This document shows, piece by piece, positions 1 to 8,407 of a DNA stretch of 64,000 nt (positions within the stretch are counted from its first letter, which is position 1; each line of letters starts with the position of its first letter). The DNA is from Algihabitans albus. Lineage in GTDB: Bacteria; Pseudomonadota; Alphaproteobacteria; Kiloniellales; DSM-21159. The stretch spans positions 744,001 through 808,000 of the forward strand of contig NZ_QXNY01000002.1 in the NCBI RefSeq assembly GCF_003572205.1. Reading direction: 5' to 3'. Made by a program: the position numbers and the translations under genes. Under the pieces are notes generated by a model. The model saw nothing but the letters and a program-made list of their open reading frames with translations. It did not search any database and was not told the DNA's origin.

Positions 1-828
1 GCCGATCCAACCGTCCGGCAACAGCTCGGACGGCAGCATGGGATCCCGCAGCACCAGGCGCCGAAAGTCGTGGATCAACAGGATACGGGCCTGCATCGCC
101 GGCAAGGGAGCGAGGCTCCTTCCCGTCGCCAAATCCTCGGCCAAGGCTGTGAAGCGCGCGCAGAACGCTTCGTACTCGGCAGCCAAGCCCGCGAGATCCC
201 AGCAGTCCTCGACGAGCCGCCGCAGGACTTCGGGATCGCTGCCGGCCATGCTTTCGCCGGCGATGACCACGGGGCGCTCCGGCGGCGGCAAGTCCTCGAC
301 GATGGAGGCAAGGGCCGCAAGGTCGGGACTGGGATGGATCAAGGCGTTGGGAGAAAGCTCACCGAAGCCGAGCCAGTTCAGCTCCTTACGCAGTATCTCG
401 CGCCGCGCCGTGGGACCTCCGGGGATTACGACGAGGCGCCATGCGCCGTCCCAACCCAACGGCGGACCGCCGTAGATCCGGCGCGTCGCCTCTTCGAAGC
501 GCCGGCGGCCGAGGGGCGAAAGACCGTAGTAACTGCGCCGGCCAACGGGAAACCGATCGAACCAACCGTCCGCCGACAGGCGCGACAGCGCCGTTCGTAC
601 CTGGCTGCCGTTGATCCCGAGGCTGTCGAGCAGCGGCAACAGGCTGCCGACCGCCGCTTCGCCGCCGCGCGGCGCGATGGCGTCGCCGTAGACCGTGACG
701 ATCACCGAGCCGGCACGGACAGGCCGCCGCGCCGCGAAGCCCGCGACCAACACCGCGACCGGATCGGCTGCGGGATCGGCTGCGGTCCCTGCGGCACTCT
801 GGGCCCGGCTCTGGAGCAGCTCCTTCAC
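1..828 (-). CDS. PaaX-family transcriptional regulator (3' end cut by window edge)
   Basis: This open frame begins at a GTG and stays open for 276 codons to the window edge, so only the C-terminus is missing. Residues of about 45-130 read VIVTVYGDAIAPRGG, then SQVRTALSRLSADGWF and GRRSYYGLSPLGRRRFEEA, the winged-helix signature of PaaX regulators. Family members usually repress phenylacetate or related aromatic pathways and respond to an aryl-CoA. The GTG overlaps the TGA of the upstream MarR gene (GTGA), so the two are almost certainly translated together. The effector here is unknown; the neighbouring homogentisate operon suggests aromatic acids. Confidence 0.85.
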   Translation of the reverse strand, partial: MKELLQSRAQSAAGTAADPAADPVAVLVAGFAARRPVRAGSVIVTVYGDAIAPRGGEAAVGSLLPLLDSLGINGSQVRTALSRLSADGWFDRFPVGRRSYYGLSPLGRRRFEEATRRIYGGPPLGWDGAWRLVVIPGGPTARREILRKELNWLGFGELSPNALIHPSPDLAALASIVEDLPPPERPVVIAGESMAGSDPEVLRRLVEDCWDLAGLAAEYEAFCARFTALAEDLATGRSLAPLPAMQARILLIHDFRRLVLRDPMLPSELLPDGWIG

Positions 829-1307
829 CCCTCGAGATCTACGACCCGGGCCTGCAGTTTGTCCAGCAAACGGTCGAGTTGACCGCGCTCGCTAGCCGTC
901 AGACCCGACATCAACTCGGCCTCGAGCTGTCGCGCACGCGGGACGATCGCGGCGTAGACCTTCCGGCCCTTGGCCGTCAGCGACAAACGCAGCAAACGCT
1001 GATCGTCCGGATGCGGCGCCTTCTTCACGAACCCCCGGTGCAGCAGCGTGGCGAGTGCCCGGCTGACCTTGGCCTTATCCATCGCCGTCGCGTCGCAAGC
1101 CTCGTTGGAGGAGATCGGCGCCCTCTCCCCCAGAACCGCCATGACCCGCCACTCGGGGATGGAGATACCGAACTCTCGGGTGTAGCGCGCGGCGAAGACG
1201 CGGCTGACCCGGTTGGTGGTGACCGACAGGCGATAGGGGAGAAAGCCGGCGAGACGGAAGTCCTCCGTCTCTTCGGCCTGAAGATCGACGCTTGCCGCAG
1301 GTCTCAT
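825..1307 (-). CDS. MarR-family transcriptional regulator
   Basis: A 160-aa winged-helix protein of the MarR type: an N-terminal helix (about LPYRLSVTTNRVSRVFAARY), a recognition region with MDKAKVSRALATLLHRGFV, and the wing DDQRLLRLSLTAKG. The ATG at 1307 was chosen because the longer frame adds a non-conserved, basic N-terminus reaching into the divergent operon's promoter. It is transcribed away from the homogentisate genes, and a perfect 7+7 inverted repeat lies 56-73 bases upstream of its start, so it is the likely repressor of that operon. The ligand could be homogentisate or a hydroxyphenylacetate; this is inference. Confidence 0.9.
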   Translation of the reverse strand: MRPAASVDLQAEETEDFRLAGFLPYRLSVTTNRVSRVFAARYTREFGISIPEWRVMAVLGERAPISSNEACDATAMDKAKVSRALATLLHRGFVKKAPHPDDQRLLRLSLTAKGRKVYAAIVPRARQLEAELMSGLTASERGQLDRLLDKLQARVVDLEG

Positions 1308-1355
1308 GGCCCCTCCCGAAGCGGATGCCGTCCCGCCGGGAGGGGCCTGCGCTTC

Positions 1356-1384
1356 TTGACAGTCGTTTCGTTTGAAACGATACT
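1356..1384 (+). promoter_or_regulatory. Sigma70-type promoter with overlapping MarR-type operator
   Basis: TTGACA at 1356-1361 is followed after 17 bases by GATACT at 1379-1384, a good sigma70-like pair reading toward the dioxygenase gene at 1478. The inverted repeat TCGTTTC-gttt-GAAACGA at 1363-1380 fills the spacer and touches the -10 box. A regulator bound there would block RNA polymerase. Its position between the MarR gene and the catabolic operon fits repression of the operon and probably autoregulation. Confidence 0.7.
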
Positions 1385-1477
1385 GATATGCAAAGGCAAG
1401 ATCAACGACAGAGCCGAAGAGGCGTTGAAAAATGTCTCTGCGTCCTTGTCCTTGACGCAAGAAATCGAGGGAGCGCC

Positions 1478-2626
1478 ATGCGCAAGTACATCGCCTTTCC
1501 GCGAACCGAGGGGCGCGCCAGCCGACAGGCCCATGTCGCGCTGCCCGAAGGCACCTACGAGCGCGAGCTGGGCAAGGAGGGTTTCTTCGGGCCCGCGACC
1601 CATATGTATCACGATCACCCGCCGACCGGCTGGGTTGCCTGGGAAGGGCCGCTGGCGCCGCGCGCCTTCGACCTCACGAAAATGAATGCTGAGCAGGCCT
1701 CCCCCTGGGACGCCCAAGCGCTGCTGCACAACGCCCATTGCAAGCTGCGCTTCTGGCGCGCGCCCAAGGGAATGGACCACCTGGCCCGCAACGCCGACGG
1801 CGACGAGTTGCTGTTCCTCCATAGCGGGCGCGGCCATCTCTATTGCGACTACGGCCATCTGGAATTGCGCGCCGGCGACTACGTCATGCTGCCGCGTTCC
1901 ACCATGTGGCGGCTGGACAGCGAAGAGCCTGTGACGGCCTTGCTGATCGAGGCGACCAACGGCAGCTACATGCTGCCCGAGAAGGGCCTGGTCGGACCGC
2001 ATGCGATCTTCGATCCGGCGGTGCTCGACACGCCGCTCCTCGACGAAGCCTTCGAAGCGCAGAAGTCCGAAACGGAATGGCAGGTTCGAATCAAGCGGCT
2101 CGGGCAGATCTCGACCGTCACCTACCCCTTCAACCCGCTCGACGCGGTCGGCTGGAAGGGCGACCTGGTGCCGGTGCGCCTCAACGTCTCCGACATCCGC
2201 CCTTTAATGAGCGACCGATACCATCTGCCGCCCTCGGCACACACGACCTTCGTGGCGGAGCGTTTCGTCGTCTGCACCTTTGCGCCGCGCCCCTTCGAGA
2301 GCGACCCCGAGGCCCTGAAGGTGCCCTTCTTCCACAACAACGACGATTACGACGAGGTGATCTTCTATCACGCCGGCAACTTCTTCAGTCGCGACAACAT
2401 CCACCCCGGCATGATGACCTTTCACCCCTGCGGCTTCACGCACGGGCCGCATCCCAAGGCCTTGCAGAACGCCTTCAAGCAGAAGTCCGCCGCAACCGAC
2501 GAATACGCCGTGATGCTGGACACCCGCGACCCGCTGGAGATTGCAGCCCTCCCCGGCGGCGTCGAGTTCGAAGGCTACAGAGAGTCCTGGAAGTCGGCGC
2601 CCGACAGTGCCCGGGCGGCCGAGTAG
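1478..2626 (+). CDS. hmgA: Homogentisate 1,2-dioxygenase family protein
   Basis: This 382-aa protein belongs to the short bacterial branch of the homogentisate dioxygenase family (COG3508-like). It should open the homogentisate ring with O2 to give maleylacetoacetate. The C-terminal half has the family's metal region: H286 with YDEVIFYH at 291-298, then FHPCGFTHGPHPKA at about 315-328. It is shorter than the roughly 430-450 aa of classical HmgA, which leaves some doubt about the exact substrate. GAGGGAG precedes the ATG at 1478; the longer upstream frame would include the promoter region. First gene of a six-gene operon that includes maleylacetoacetate isomerase and a fumarylacetoacetase-family hydrolase. 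Confidence 0.85.
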   Translation: MRKYIAFPRTEGRASRQAHVALPEGTYERELGKEGFFGPATHMYHDHPPTGWVAWEGPLAPRAFDLTKMNAEQASPWDAQALLHNAHCKLRFWRAPKGMDHLARNADGDELLFLHSGRGHLYCDYGHLELRAGDYVMLPRSTMWRLDSEEPVTALLIEATNGSYMLPEKGLVGPHAIFDPAVLDTPLLDEAFEAQKSETEWQVRIKRLGQISTVTYPFNPLDAVGWKGDLVPVRLNVSDIRPLMSDRYHLPPSAHTTFVAERFVVCTFAPRPFESDPEALKVPFFHNNDDYDEVIFYHAGNFFSRDNIHPGMMTFHPCGFTHGPHPKALQNAFKQKSAATDEYAVMLDTRDPLEIAALPGGVEFEGYRESWKSAPDSARAAE

Positions 2627-2630
2627 CCTC

Positions 2631-3647
2631 ATGAAACTGGCAAGTTTGAAGCAGGGCCGCGACGGACGGCTCGCTCTGGTCACCCGCGATCTGAGCCGCG
2701 CCGTGCTGGCGCAGGCGGTGGAGACGCTGCAGGCCGCGCTCGACGATTGGGCGGCAGTCGCGCCCAAACTGGTGGAGGAAGCCGCAGCCCTGGAAGACGG
2801 CCATGCGGCAGGCGCCTTCACGTTCGAAGAGAATACCTGCGCGTCCCCCCTGCCCCGCGCCCACCAATGGGCCGACGGCTCGGCCTACGTGAACCACGTC
2901 AAGCTGGTGCGCCAAGCGCGCGGTGCGGACCTCCCCAAGAGCTTCTGGGAAGATCCGCTGATGTACCAGGGCGGCTCAGATGCCTTCCTCGGTCCGCATG
3001 ACCCCGTCGACGTGGCCGAGGAGGATTGGGGCATCGATCTGGAGGCGGAGGTTGCCGTCGTCACCGACGACGTCCCCATGGGCGTCACGGCGGAGCAGGC
3101 GGCCAGGCACATCAAGCTGGTGATGCTGGTCAACGACGTCTCGCTGCGCAACCTGATCCCCGGCGAGCTGGGGAAGGGCTTCGGCTTCTTCCAGGCCAAG
3201 CCTTCGACCGCCTTCTCGCCGCTTGCCCTGACTCCGGACGAGTTGGGCGCGGCCTGGGACGGCGGCAGGCTGCATCTGCCCCTGCTCAGCCGGGTCAACG
3301 GCAAGGTGCTGGGCAAGCCCGATGCCGGCGAGGACATGACCTTCGACTTCCCGACTCTGATTGCCCATGCCGCCAAGACGCGGCCGCTGACGGCCGGCAG
3401 CATCATCGGCTCCGGAACCGTCTCCAACCGCGACCACGACGGCGGTCCCGGCAAACCGGTCGCCGAGGGCGGGCGTGGCTATTCCTGCCTCGCCGAAGTG
3501 CGGATGGTCGAGAAGATCCGGACCGGCGAGATCGCGACGGACTTCCTGGCCTTCGGCGATCGGGTGCGCATCGAGATGCTGGATGCCGACAGCCAGAGCC
3601 TGTTCGGCGCCATCGACCAGGAGGTGCGGCGCTACGCCGGCCCCTGA
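2631..3647 (+). CDS. Fumarylacetoacetate hydrolase family protein
   Basis: A 338-aa protein of the FAH fold, starting 4 bases after the dioxygenase stop. Recognisable segments are FTFEENTCASPLPRAHQWADG, the metal-binding DWGIDLEAEVAVV near residue 127, and the C-terminal GSGTVSNRD. Family members hydrolyse C-C bonds of fumarylacetoacetate or related acyl-pyruvates; with hmgA and maiA in the same operon the last step of the homogentisate pathway, yielding fumarate and acetoacetate, is the natural role. The length matches the shorter bacterial FahA type rather than the roughly 420-aa eukaryotic type. Confidence 0.88.
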   Translation: MKLASLKQGRDGRLALVTRDLSRAVLAQAVETLQAALDDWAAVAPKLVEEAAALEDGHAAGAFTFEENTCASPLPRAHQWADGSAYVNHVKLVRQARGADLPKSFWEDPLMYQGGSDAFLGPHDPVDVAEEDWGIDLEAEVAVVTDDVPMGVTAEQAARHIKLVMLVNDVSLRNLIPGELGKGFGFFQAKPSTAFSPLALTPDELGAAWDGGRLHLPLLSRVNGKVLGKPDAGEDMTFDFPTLIAHAAKTRPLTAGSIIGSGTVSNRDHDGGPGKPVAEGGRGYSCLAEVRMVEKIRTGEIATDFLAFGDRVRIEMLDADSQSLFGAIDQEVRRYAGP

Positions 3648-3691
3648 CCCAGAACCGCAGAGACCACAGGTCCCAAGGAGAGACAGCCGCC

Positions 3692-4681
3692 ATGGCCCGC
3701 GCCTTCGCTTCACAAGCCGACTTGGAAGAAAAGCAGATCACCTTCGAGGAGCTGGCGGACGGCCTCTACGCCTACACGGCCGAAGGCGATCCCAACAGCG
3801 GGGTGATCGTCGGCGACGACTCCGTCATGGTAGTCGACACGCAGGCAACGCCCGCCATGGCCGCGGACGTGATCGCCCGGATCCGTCAGGTCACCGACAA
3901 ACCGATCGACTACGTCTGTCTGACCCACTACCACGCGGTCCGCGTCCTGGGCGCGTCCGCATACGGGGCCAGGCACATTCTCGCCAGTCAGGGGACCTAC
4001 GACCTGATCGTGGAGCGCGGCCAGCAGGACTATCAGTCGGAAGTCGGCCGCTTCCCGCGTCTGTTCCAGGACGTCGGATCGATCCCCGGCTTGACCTGGC
4101 CGACGATGGTGTTCGACCACAAGCTGACGCTCTTCCTGGGCGAGCGCGAGGTGCAGATCATGCACCTGGGCCGTGGCCACACCAAGGGCGACACCGTGGT
4201 CTGGCTGCCGAAGGAAAAGGTGCTCTTCGCCGGCGACCTGGTAGAGTTCGGGGCCACGCCCTACACCGGGGACGCCTATCTGCGCGACTGGCCCAAGACG
4301 CTGGCGGCGCTGCGCGCGCTCGGTCCCGAGAAGCTGATACCCGGTCGCGGCGCGGCCCTCAAGACGGCGGCGGACTGCGAAACCAGCATCGCCGGGACCC
4401 AAGCCTTCCTGACGACGCTCTACCAGACCGTCGCGCAGGGCGTGGAGGCCGGCAAGCCGCTGAAGGATATCTACGACGCGACCTTCACGGCCATGCAGCC
4501 GGCCTACGGCGACTGGGTCATCTTCGAACACTGCATGCCCTTCGACGTCAGCCGCGCCTACGACGAGGCTTCGGGTTTCGACGACCCGCGCATCTGGACG
4601 GCCGAGCGCGACGTGGAGATGTGGAAAACCCTGGAACAGGCCGACAAGGCCGCAGAGGCCGCACGACAGCAGCAGGGCTGA
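3692..4681 (+). CDS. MBL-fold hydrolase with degenerate metal motif
   Basis: A 329-aa metallo-beta-lactamase-fold protein in the middle of the homogentisate operon. The fold's order is visible: DDSVMVVDTQATP near residue 42, THYHAVRVLGA at 78-88, HLGRGHTKGDTVVW near 156-170, and FAGDLVEFG. The first metal motif, normally HxHxDH, reads H79-Y-H81-A-V-R, so the Asp and third His are absent, while the later His and Asp are kept. Substrate and metal content are not predictable. Its conserved place beside ring-cleavage genes suggests a hydrolytic or lactonase side step or repair role; that is inference. Confidence 0.8.
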   Translation: MARAFASQADLEEKQITFEELADGLYAYTAEGDPNSGVIVGDDSVMVVDTQATPAMAADVIARIRQVTDKPIDYVCLTHYHAVRVLGASAYGARHILASQGTYDLIVERGQQDYQSEVGRFPRLFQDVGSIPGLTWPTMVFDHKLTLFLGEREVQIMHLGRGHTKGDTVVWLPKEKVLFAGDLVEFGATPYTGDAYLRDWPKTLAALRALGPEKLIPGRGAALKTAADCETSIAGTQAFLTTLYQTVAQGVEAGKPLKDIYDATFTAMQPAYGDWVIFEHCMPFDVSRAYDEASGFDDPRIWTAERDVEMWKTLEQADKAAEAARQQQG

Positions 4682-4747
4682 CCGCCGCGCCGAAGACGGC
4701 GGCAGCCCGATACAGCTTGAAACCGGGTCCGTCAGGGAGGACGCCCG

Positions 4748-6403
4748 ATGCCGAAAACCTATAGCAATCCCGTCTTTCCCTACCGGCGTTCTCCGGATCA
4801 GGACGGAACGGACGCCCGCCACCCGGTGGTGATCGTCGGCGCCGGCCTGGTCGGTCTGGCCGCCGCCGTCGATCTCGCTCAGCGTGGTATCGCCACCGTC
4901 GTGCTCGACGACGACGAGACCGTCAGTTTCGGCAGTCGCGCCATCTGCTTTTCGAAACGGACCTTGGAAATCTGCGACCGCCTGGGCGTCGGCCAGGCGA
5001 TGCTGGACAAGGGCATCACCTGGAACGTCGGGCGCGTCTTCTTCGGCGATCGCCGCGTCTACAGCTTCGATCTGCTGCCCGAAAGCGGCCACCAGTTTCC
5101 CGCCTTCGTGAACCTGCAGCAGTACTACGCCGAGGAATGGCTCGTCCGCCGTGCCGAGGAAACCGGTCTGGTCGACCTGCGCTGGAAGAACCGGGTGACG
5201 GGGATCGATACCCGAGACGAGGGTGTGACCCTGCAGGTCGAGACGCCCGACGGTCCCTACCCATTGAGCTGCGACTGGCTGCTGGCCGCCGACGGCGCCA
5301 AGTCCTTCGTCCGCCATGCGATGGGGCTGGAGTTCAAAGGCCAGGTCTTCAAGGACCGCTTCCTGATCGCCGACGTGGTGATGAAGGCGGCCTTTCCGAC
5401 CGAGCGCTGGTTCTGGTTCGACCCGCCCTTTCACAGAGGTCAGTCGGCCCTGCTGCACAAGCAGCCGGACGATGTCTGGCGCATCGACCTGCAGCTCGGC
5501 TGGGACGCCGATCCGGACGAGGAGAAGAAGCCGGAAAGGGTGATTCCGCGCCTGCAGGCCATGCTCGGACCCGAGGTCGAGTTCGATCTGGAATGGGTCA
5601 GCGTCTACACCTTCCAGTGCCGCCGGCTCGACCGCTTCCGGCACGGCCGCGTTCTCTTCGTCGGCGACGCCGCGCATCAGGTCTCGCCCTTCGGCGCACG
5701 CGGCGGCAACGGCGGGGTTCAAGACACGGACAATCTCTGCTGGAAACTGGCTTACGTTCTGCAGGGCAAGGCGCCGGACAGCCTGCTGGACTCCTATGAT
5801 GCCGAGCGGGTTCCGGCGACCGACGAAAACCTTCTCAACTCGACGCGCTCGACCGACTTCATCACCCCGAAGAACGCGGCGAGCCGCGCGTTCCGGGATG
5901 CGGTCCTCGAACTCTCGGAAAGCCAGCCCTTCGCGCGAAGCTGGGTCAACTCCGGGCGACTGTCGAAGCCAGCCGTCCTGCGCGCCTCGACCTTGAGCAG
6001 CACGGAGGGCGCCGGCATGCCGATCCCCGACGCGCCCATCGAGACGGCGGGCGCGAGCGCCTGGCTACTGCCGCAGCTCGGCGACGGCTTCGTCTTGCTG
6101 ATTTACGGCGATCGGATGCCCGCCGCCTCGGACATCGACGCGCTCTCGAGCGACGAGGTACCGGTTAAGGTCCTGCGGATGGCGCCGCCCTCACACCGAA
6201 GCGCGGCCGGTCTTCTGATCGATATGGAGGGCCTGGTCGCCGAACGCCTCGAGCTCACGCCGGGACAGTGGCTTCTGATCCGTCCGGACCAGCACGTCGC
6301 GGCGCGTGGCGAGCGTCTCGAGCTGGATCTGGTTCGCGGCGCCCGCGACCGGGCGCTGGGCAAGACGAAGGCGGCCGTGCAAGCGGCGCGGATGGCAGGC
6401 TAG
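4748..6403 (+). CDS. FAD-dependent aromatic hydroxylase (3-hydroxyphenylacetate 6-hydroxylase-like)
   Basis: A 551-aa flavoprotein monooxygenase of the PheA/TfdB/MhpA class. Residues about 27-40 form the FAD Rossmann motif VVIVGAGLVGLAAA, LLAADGAKSFVR is the DG motif, and GRVLFVGDAAHQVSPFGARG the GD motif that binds the flavin ribityl chain; the C-terminus is thioredoxin-like. These enzymes hydroxylate phenols with NAD(P)H and O2. The homogentisate genes on both sides make 3-hydroxyphenylacetate a good candidate substrate, as in the Pseudomonas putida Mha system, but a different phenolic acid is possible. Confidence 0.82.
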   Translation: MPKTYSNPVFPYRRSPDQDGTDARHPVVIVGAGLVGLAAAVDLAQRGIATVVLDDDETVSFGSRAICFSKRTLEICDRLGVGQAMLDKGITWNVGRVFFGDRRVYSFDLLPESGHQFPAFVNLQQYYAEEWLVRRAEETGLVDLRWKNRVTGIDTRDEGVTLQVETPDGPYPLSCDWLLAADGAKSFVRHAMGLEFKGQVFKDRFLIADVVMKAAFPTERWFWFDPPFHRGQSALLHKQPDDVWRIDLQLGWDADPDEEKKPERVIPRLQAMLGPEVEFDLEWVSVYTFQCRRLDRFRHGRVLFVGDAAHQVSPFGARGGNGGVQDTDNLCWKLAYVLQGKAPDSLLDSYDAERVPATDENLLNSTRSTDFITPKNAASRAFRDAVLELSESQPFARSWVNSGRLSKPAVLRASTLSSTEGAGMPIPDAPIETAGASAWLLPQLGDGFVLLIYGDRMPAASDIDALSSDEVPVKVLRMAPPSHRSAAGLLIDMEGLVAERLELTPGQWLLIRPDQHVAARGERLELDLVRGARDRALGKTKAAVQAARMAG

Positions 6404-6407
6404 ACCC

Positions 6408-6620
6408 ATGGCGCGACTCAAGACCGATCCCCGCATCCCGGACCCAGACGCGCTCTACGAGGCCATCATCGAGGCCCACCGCGATTTGGACGATGGCGAG
6501 GCGCAGAAGCTGGACGCCAAAGTGATCCTGCTGCTGGCCAATCACATCGGCGACGCCGAGGTCGTGCGGGACGCGCTCGCCATCGCCCGCAAGTCATCGT
6601 CCGGAGATGCAACCCCATGA
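6408..6620 (+). CDS. DUF2783 small protein, possible hydroxylase coupling protein
   Basis: A 70-aa soluble protein starting 4 bases after the flavin hydroxylase stop and ending in an ATGA overlap with maiA. The sequence (DPDALYEAIIEAHRDLDD, then LDAKVILLLANHIGDAEV) matches the DUF2783 type and is predicted all-helical with no cysteines or membrane segment. Its size and place recall the small coupling subunit MhaB that works with the 3-hydroxyphenylacetate hydroxylase MhaA. Homology to MhaB is inferred from position and size and was not tested. Confidence 0.72.
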   Translation: MARLKTDPRIPDPDALYEAIIEAHRDLDDGEAQKLDAKVILLLANHIGDAEVVRDALAIARKSSSGDATP

Positions 6621-7270
6621 GCCTGACCCTCTACAGCTATTGGCGTTCCACGGCGGCCTACCGGGTCCGCATCGCCCTGGCCCTCAAGGGGCTGGAGGCG
6701 GAGCAGGTGCCGATCCATCTGGTCCGCCAGGGCGGCGAGAACTGGTTCGAGGACTATCGCGCCCGCAATCCCCAGGCCCAGGTTCCGACCCTGGAGGTCG
6801 ACGGCACCCCGCTGGTGCAGTCCCTGGCCATCGTCGAGTATCTGGAGGAGATACAGCCCTCCCCGCCCCTCCTGCCGTCGGAGCCGCTGGCCCGCGCCCA
6901 GGCCCGCGGCATCGCCTTGGCCGTCGCCTGCGACATTCACCCGCTCAACAACCTGCGGGTCTTCAGCTACCTGGAACAGGAACTCGGCGTCGATCAGCAG
7001 GCCAAGCTCGCCTGGATCCGCAACTGGGTCGAAAAGGGACTGGCCGCCGTCGAGACCCTCGTCCTCAACGTCGGCCAGAGCGGTCCCTACTGCCTGGGCG
7101 AAACGCCGGGCCTCGCCGACCTCTGCGTCATCCCGCAGCTCTACAACGCCCGCCGCTTCGACTGCGACACCAGCCTCTGCCCGACCCTGGTGGAGATCGA
7201 TGCGCTGCTGGCCGAGCACCCGGCCTTTCGGGCGGCCCACCCGGCCAACCAGCCGGACAGCGAGGTCTGA
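6617..7270 (+). CDS. maiA: Maleylacetoacetate isomerase (zeta-class GST)
   Basis: A 217-aa glutathione S-transferase fold protein. The N-terminal YSYWRSTAAYRVRIAL is the zeta-class active-site region with the catalytic Ser/Thr pair, QVPTLEVDG and QSLAIVEYLEE bind glutathione, and the C-terminal helix domain ends PANQPDSE as in other MaiA proteins. It converts maleylacetoacetate to fumarylacetoacetate with glutathione as cofactor. It is the last gene of the operon, overlapping the DUF2783 gene by four bases. Confidence 0.93.
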   Translation: MSLTLYSYWRSTAAYRVRIALALKGLEAEQVPIHLVRQGGENWFEDYRARNPQAQVPTLEVDGTPLVQSLAIVEYLEEIQPSPPLLPSEPLARAQARGIALAVACDIHPLNNLRVFSYLEQELGVDQQAKLAWIRNWVEKGLAAVETLVLNVGQSGPYCLGETPGLADLCVIPQLYNARRFDCDTSLCPTLVEIDALLAEHPAFRAAHPANQPDSEV

Positions 7271-7484
7271 AGGAGCTGGCTTGAAACGTCTCGCGTCGCC
7301 GCATGGTTCCGTCCCGCTCCCACTCTCGACCGGTCCCAGCCGAAGAGATTCAGTGCAAGTTGCGTTGTCAGCCTACCGTCCGCTTTGCGGACAAACCGAC
7401 CGATTGTAACGCTATTCCGAATGGCTATTTCTATTGGGCAGCTTTCGATGCTCGTACCGCAATTGGCATTAGAAAGTCACCGTC

Positions 7485-8198
7485 ATGACCCAATCGCGGA
7501 GCGAGGCGCAGATAGCGGTCGGCAACAACGCTGACCTATGCGCCGCCATACTAGGCGCACATGGAATTCGCTTTAAACGCGACCTATCGATATTGCTCAG
7601 TGTCGATGATCCGCCAGACTATTACCCAAAGCTGGTTACTCTCGAACCGAATTCGGTCGCTCAGCAGATGATGCTTATTCAAGAAGTCGTAGAAGCAGGA
7701 CAACCCGTTACTGCGATCAAGGACAGCTTTGCCACCTTGGATTATGCCGCCCTCAATATGGCGGTTCTCTTTGAGGCTTCTTGGATATGGCATGATGGCG
7801 GACACGAAGAGAAACCCGACGCGTGGCGCCGTGTTAGCGAAGCGACCGATCTTTCTATTTGGCACAGGGCTTGGTGTGCGGCCGGATCACCGACAGAACA
7901 AGTGATCTTTCCAGCCTCATCTCTGGACGATCCTAGCCTCGTCTTCCTGGCTCGCGGATCAGGTGCCACCATAGAAGCTGGTTGCATCGCAAACCTTTCT
8001 GACAGTGTGACCGGATTGTCGAACGTGTTCACAGTGCACGAAGATAGCGATGTCTTTGCACAAGCAAAGCAGGCTGTCTCAGCAATCAGTCCAGGGACTC
8101 CGGTTGTCGGATATGAATCGGGACAAGGTCTTGCCACAGCGCGATCTGTGGGCTTTCGCGAAGTGGGAAAGCTCAGAGTTCTCGCGCAGCAGAATTAG
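7485..8198 (+). CDS. Hypothetical protein with GNAT-like C-terminus
   Basis: A 237-aa soluble protein with no function I can assign. The last part, PGTPVVGYESGQGLATARSVGFREVGKLRVLAQQ, looks like the final strands of a GNAT acetyltransferase, where GYE marks a strand and FREVGKLRV the last strand; the usual acetyl-CoA loop (Q/RxxGxG/A) is not evident. Its G+C content is visibly lower than that of the neighbours (many TTT, ATT and TAT codons), and the 200-base flanks are also AT-richer, so recent transfer is likely. It stands alone between two unrelated transcription units. Confidence 0.6.
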   Translation: MTQSRSEAQIAVGNNADLCAAILGAHGIRFKRDLSILLSVDDPPDYYPKLVTLEPNSVAQQMMLIQEVVEAGQPVTAIKDSFATLDYAALNMAVLFEASWIWHDGGHEEKPDAWRRVSEATDLSIWHRAWCAAGSPTEQVIFPASSLDDPSLVFLARGSGATIEAGCIANLSDSVTGLSNVFTVHEDSDVFAQAKQAVSAISPGTPVVGYESGQGLATARSVGFREVGKLRVLAQQN

Positions 8199-8407
8199 CA
8201 GCGCGCAAATCCACATACTTTTCCTAACATCTTAGATGGAGACGTCCACAACCGGCTCCAAGCAGCCGTGGACTGGTCCAACGGGATTGCGTCCCCTACT
8301 CGGCGAGAGAAGTGGCAGTTTCCCTCCCCTTCTCAACGCCACGATTGCACAGTCCAAACGGCAAAGCGGGACGCAACGGTTCAGCCTGCCAGGGCCGGTA
8401 AAAACGC

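Noticed and set aside
70-882. Long plus-strand frame of 270 codons at the left edge
   Set aside because: It is antisense to the PaaX frame, is arginine-rich and has no domain; the minus strand gives a clear family match.
3710-5722. Very long minus-strand frame of 670 codons
   Set aside because: It lies opposite the MBL-fold and FAD-hydroxylase genes, both of which have clear motifs; its composition is typical of a GC-rich shadow frame.
7378-7392. Small hairpin GTCCGC-TTT-GCGGAC after maiA
   Set aside because: Only six base pairs and no T-run, about 107 bases after the stop; too weak to call a terminator.
8250-8400. Possible tRNA end or attachment site in the AT-richer gap before the crp remnant
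   Set aside because: A short GGGA/TCCC stem recalls a T-arm, but no cloverleaf or GGTTCGA loop can be formed.
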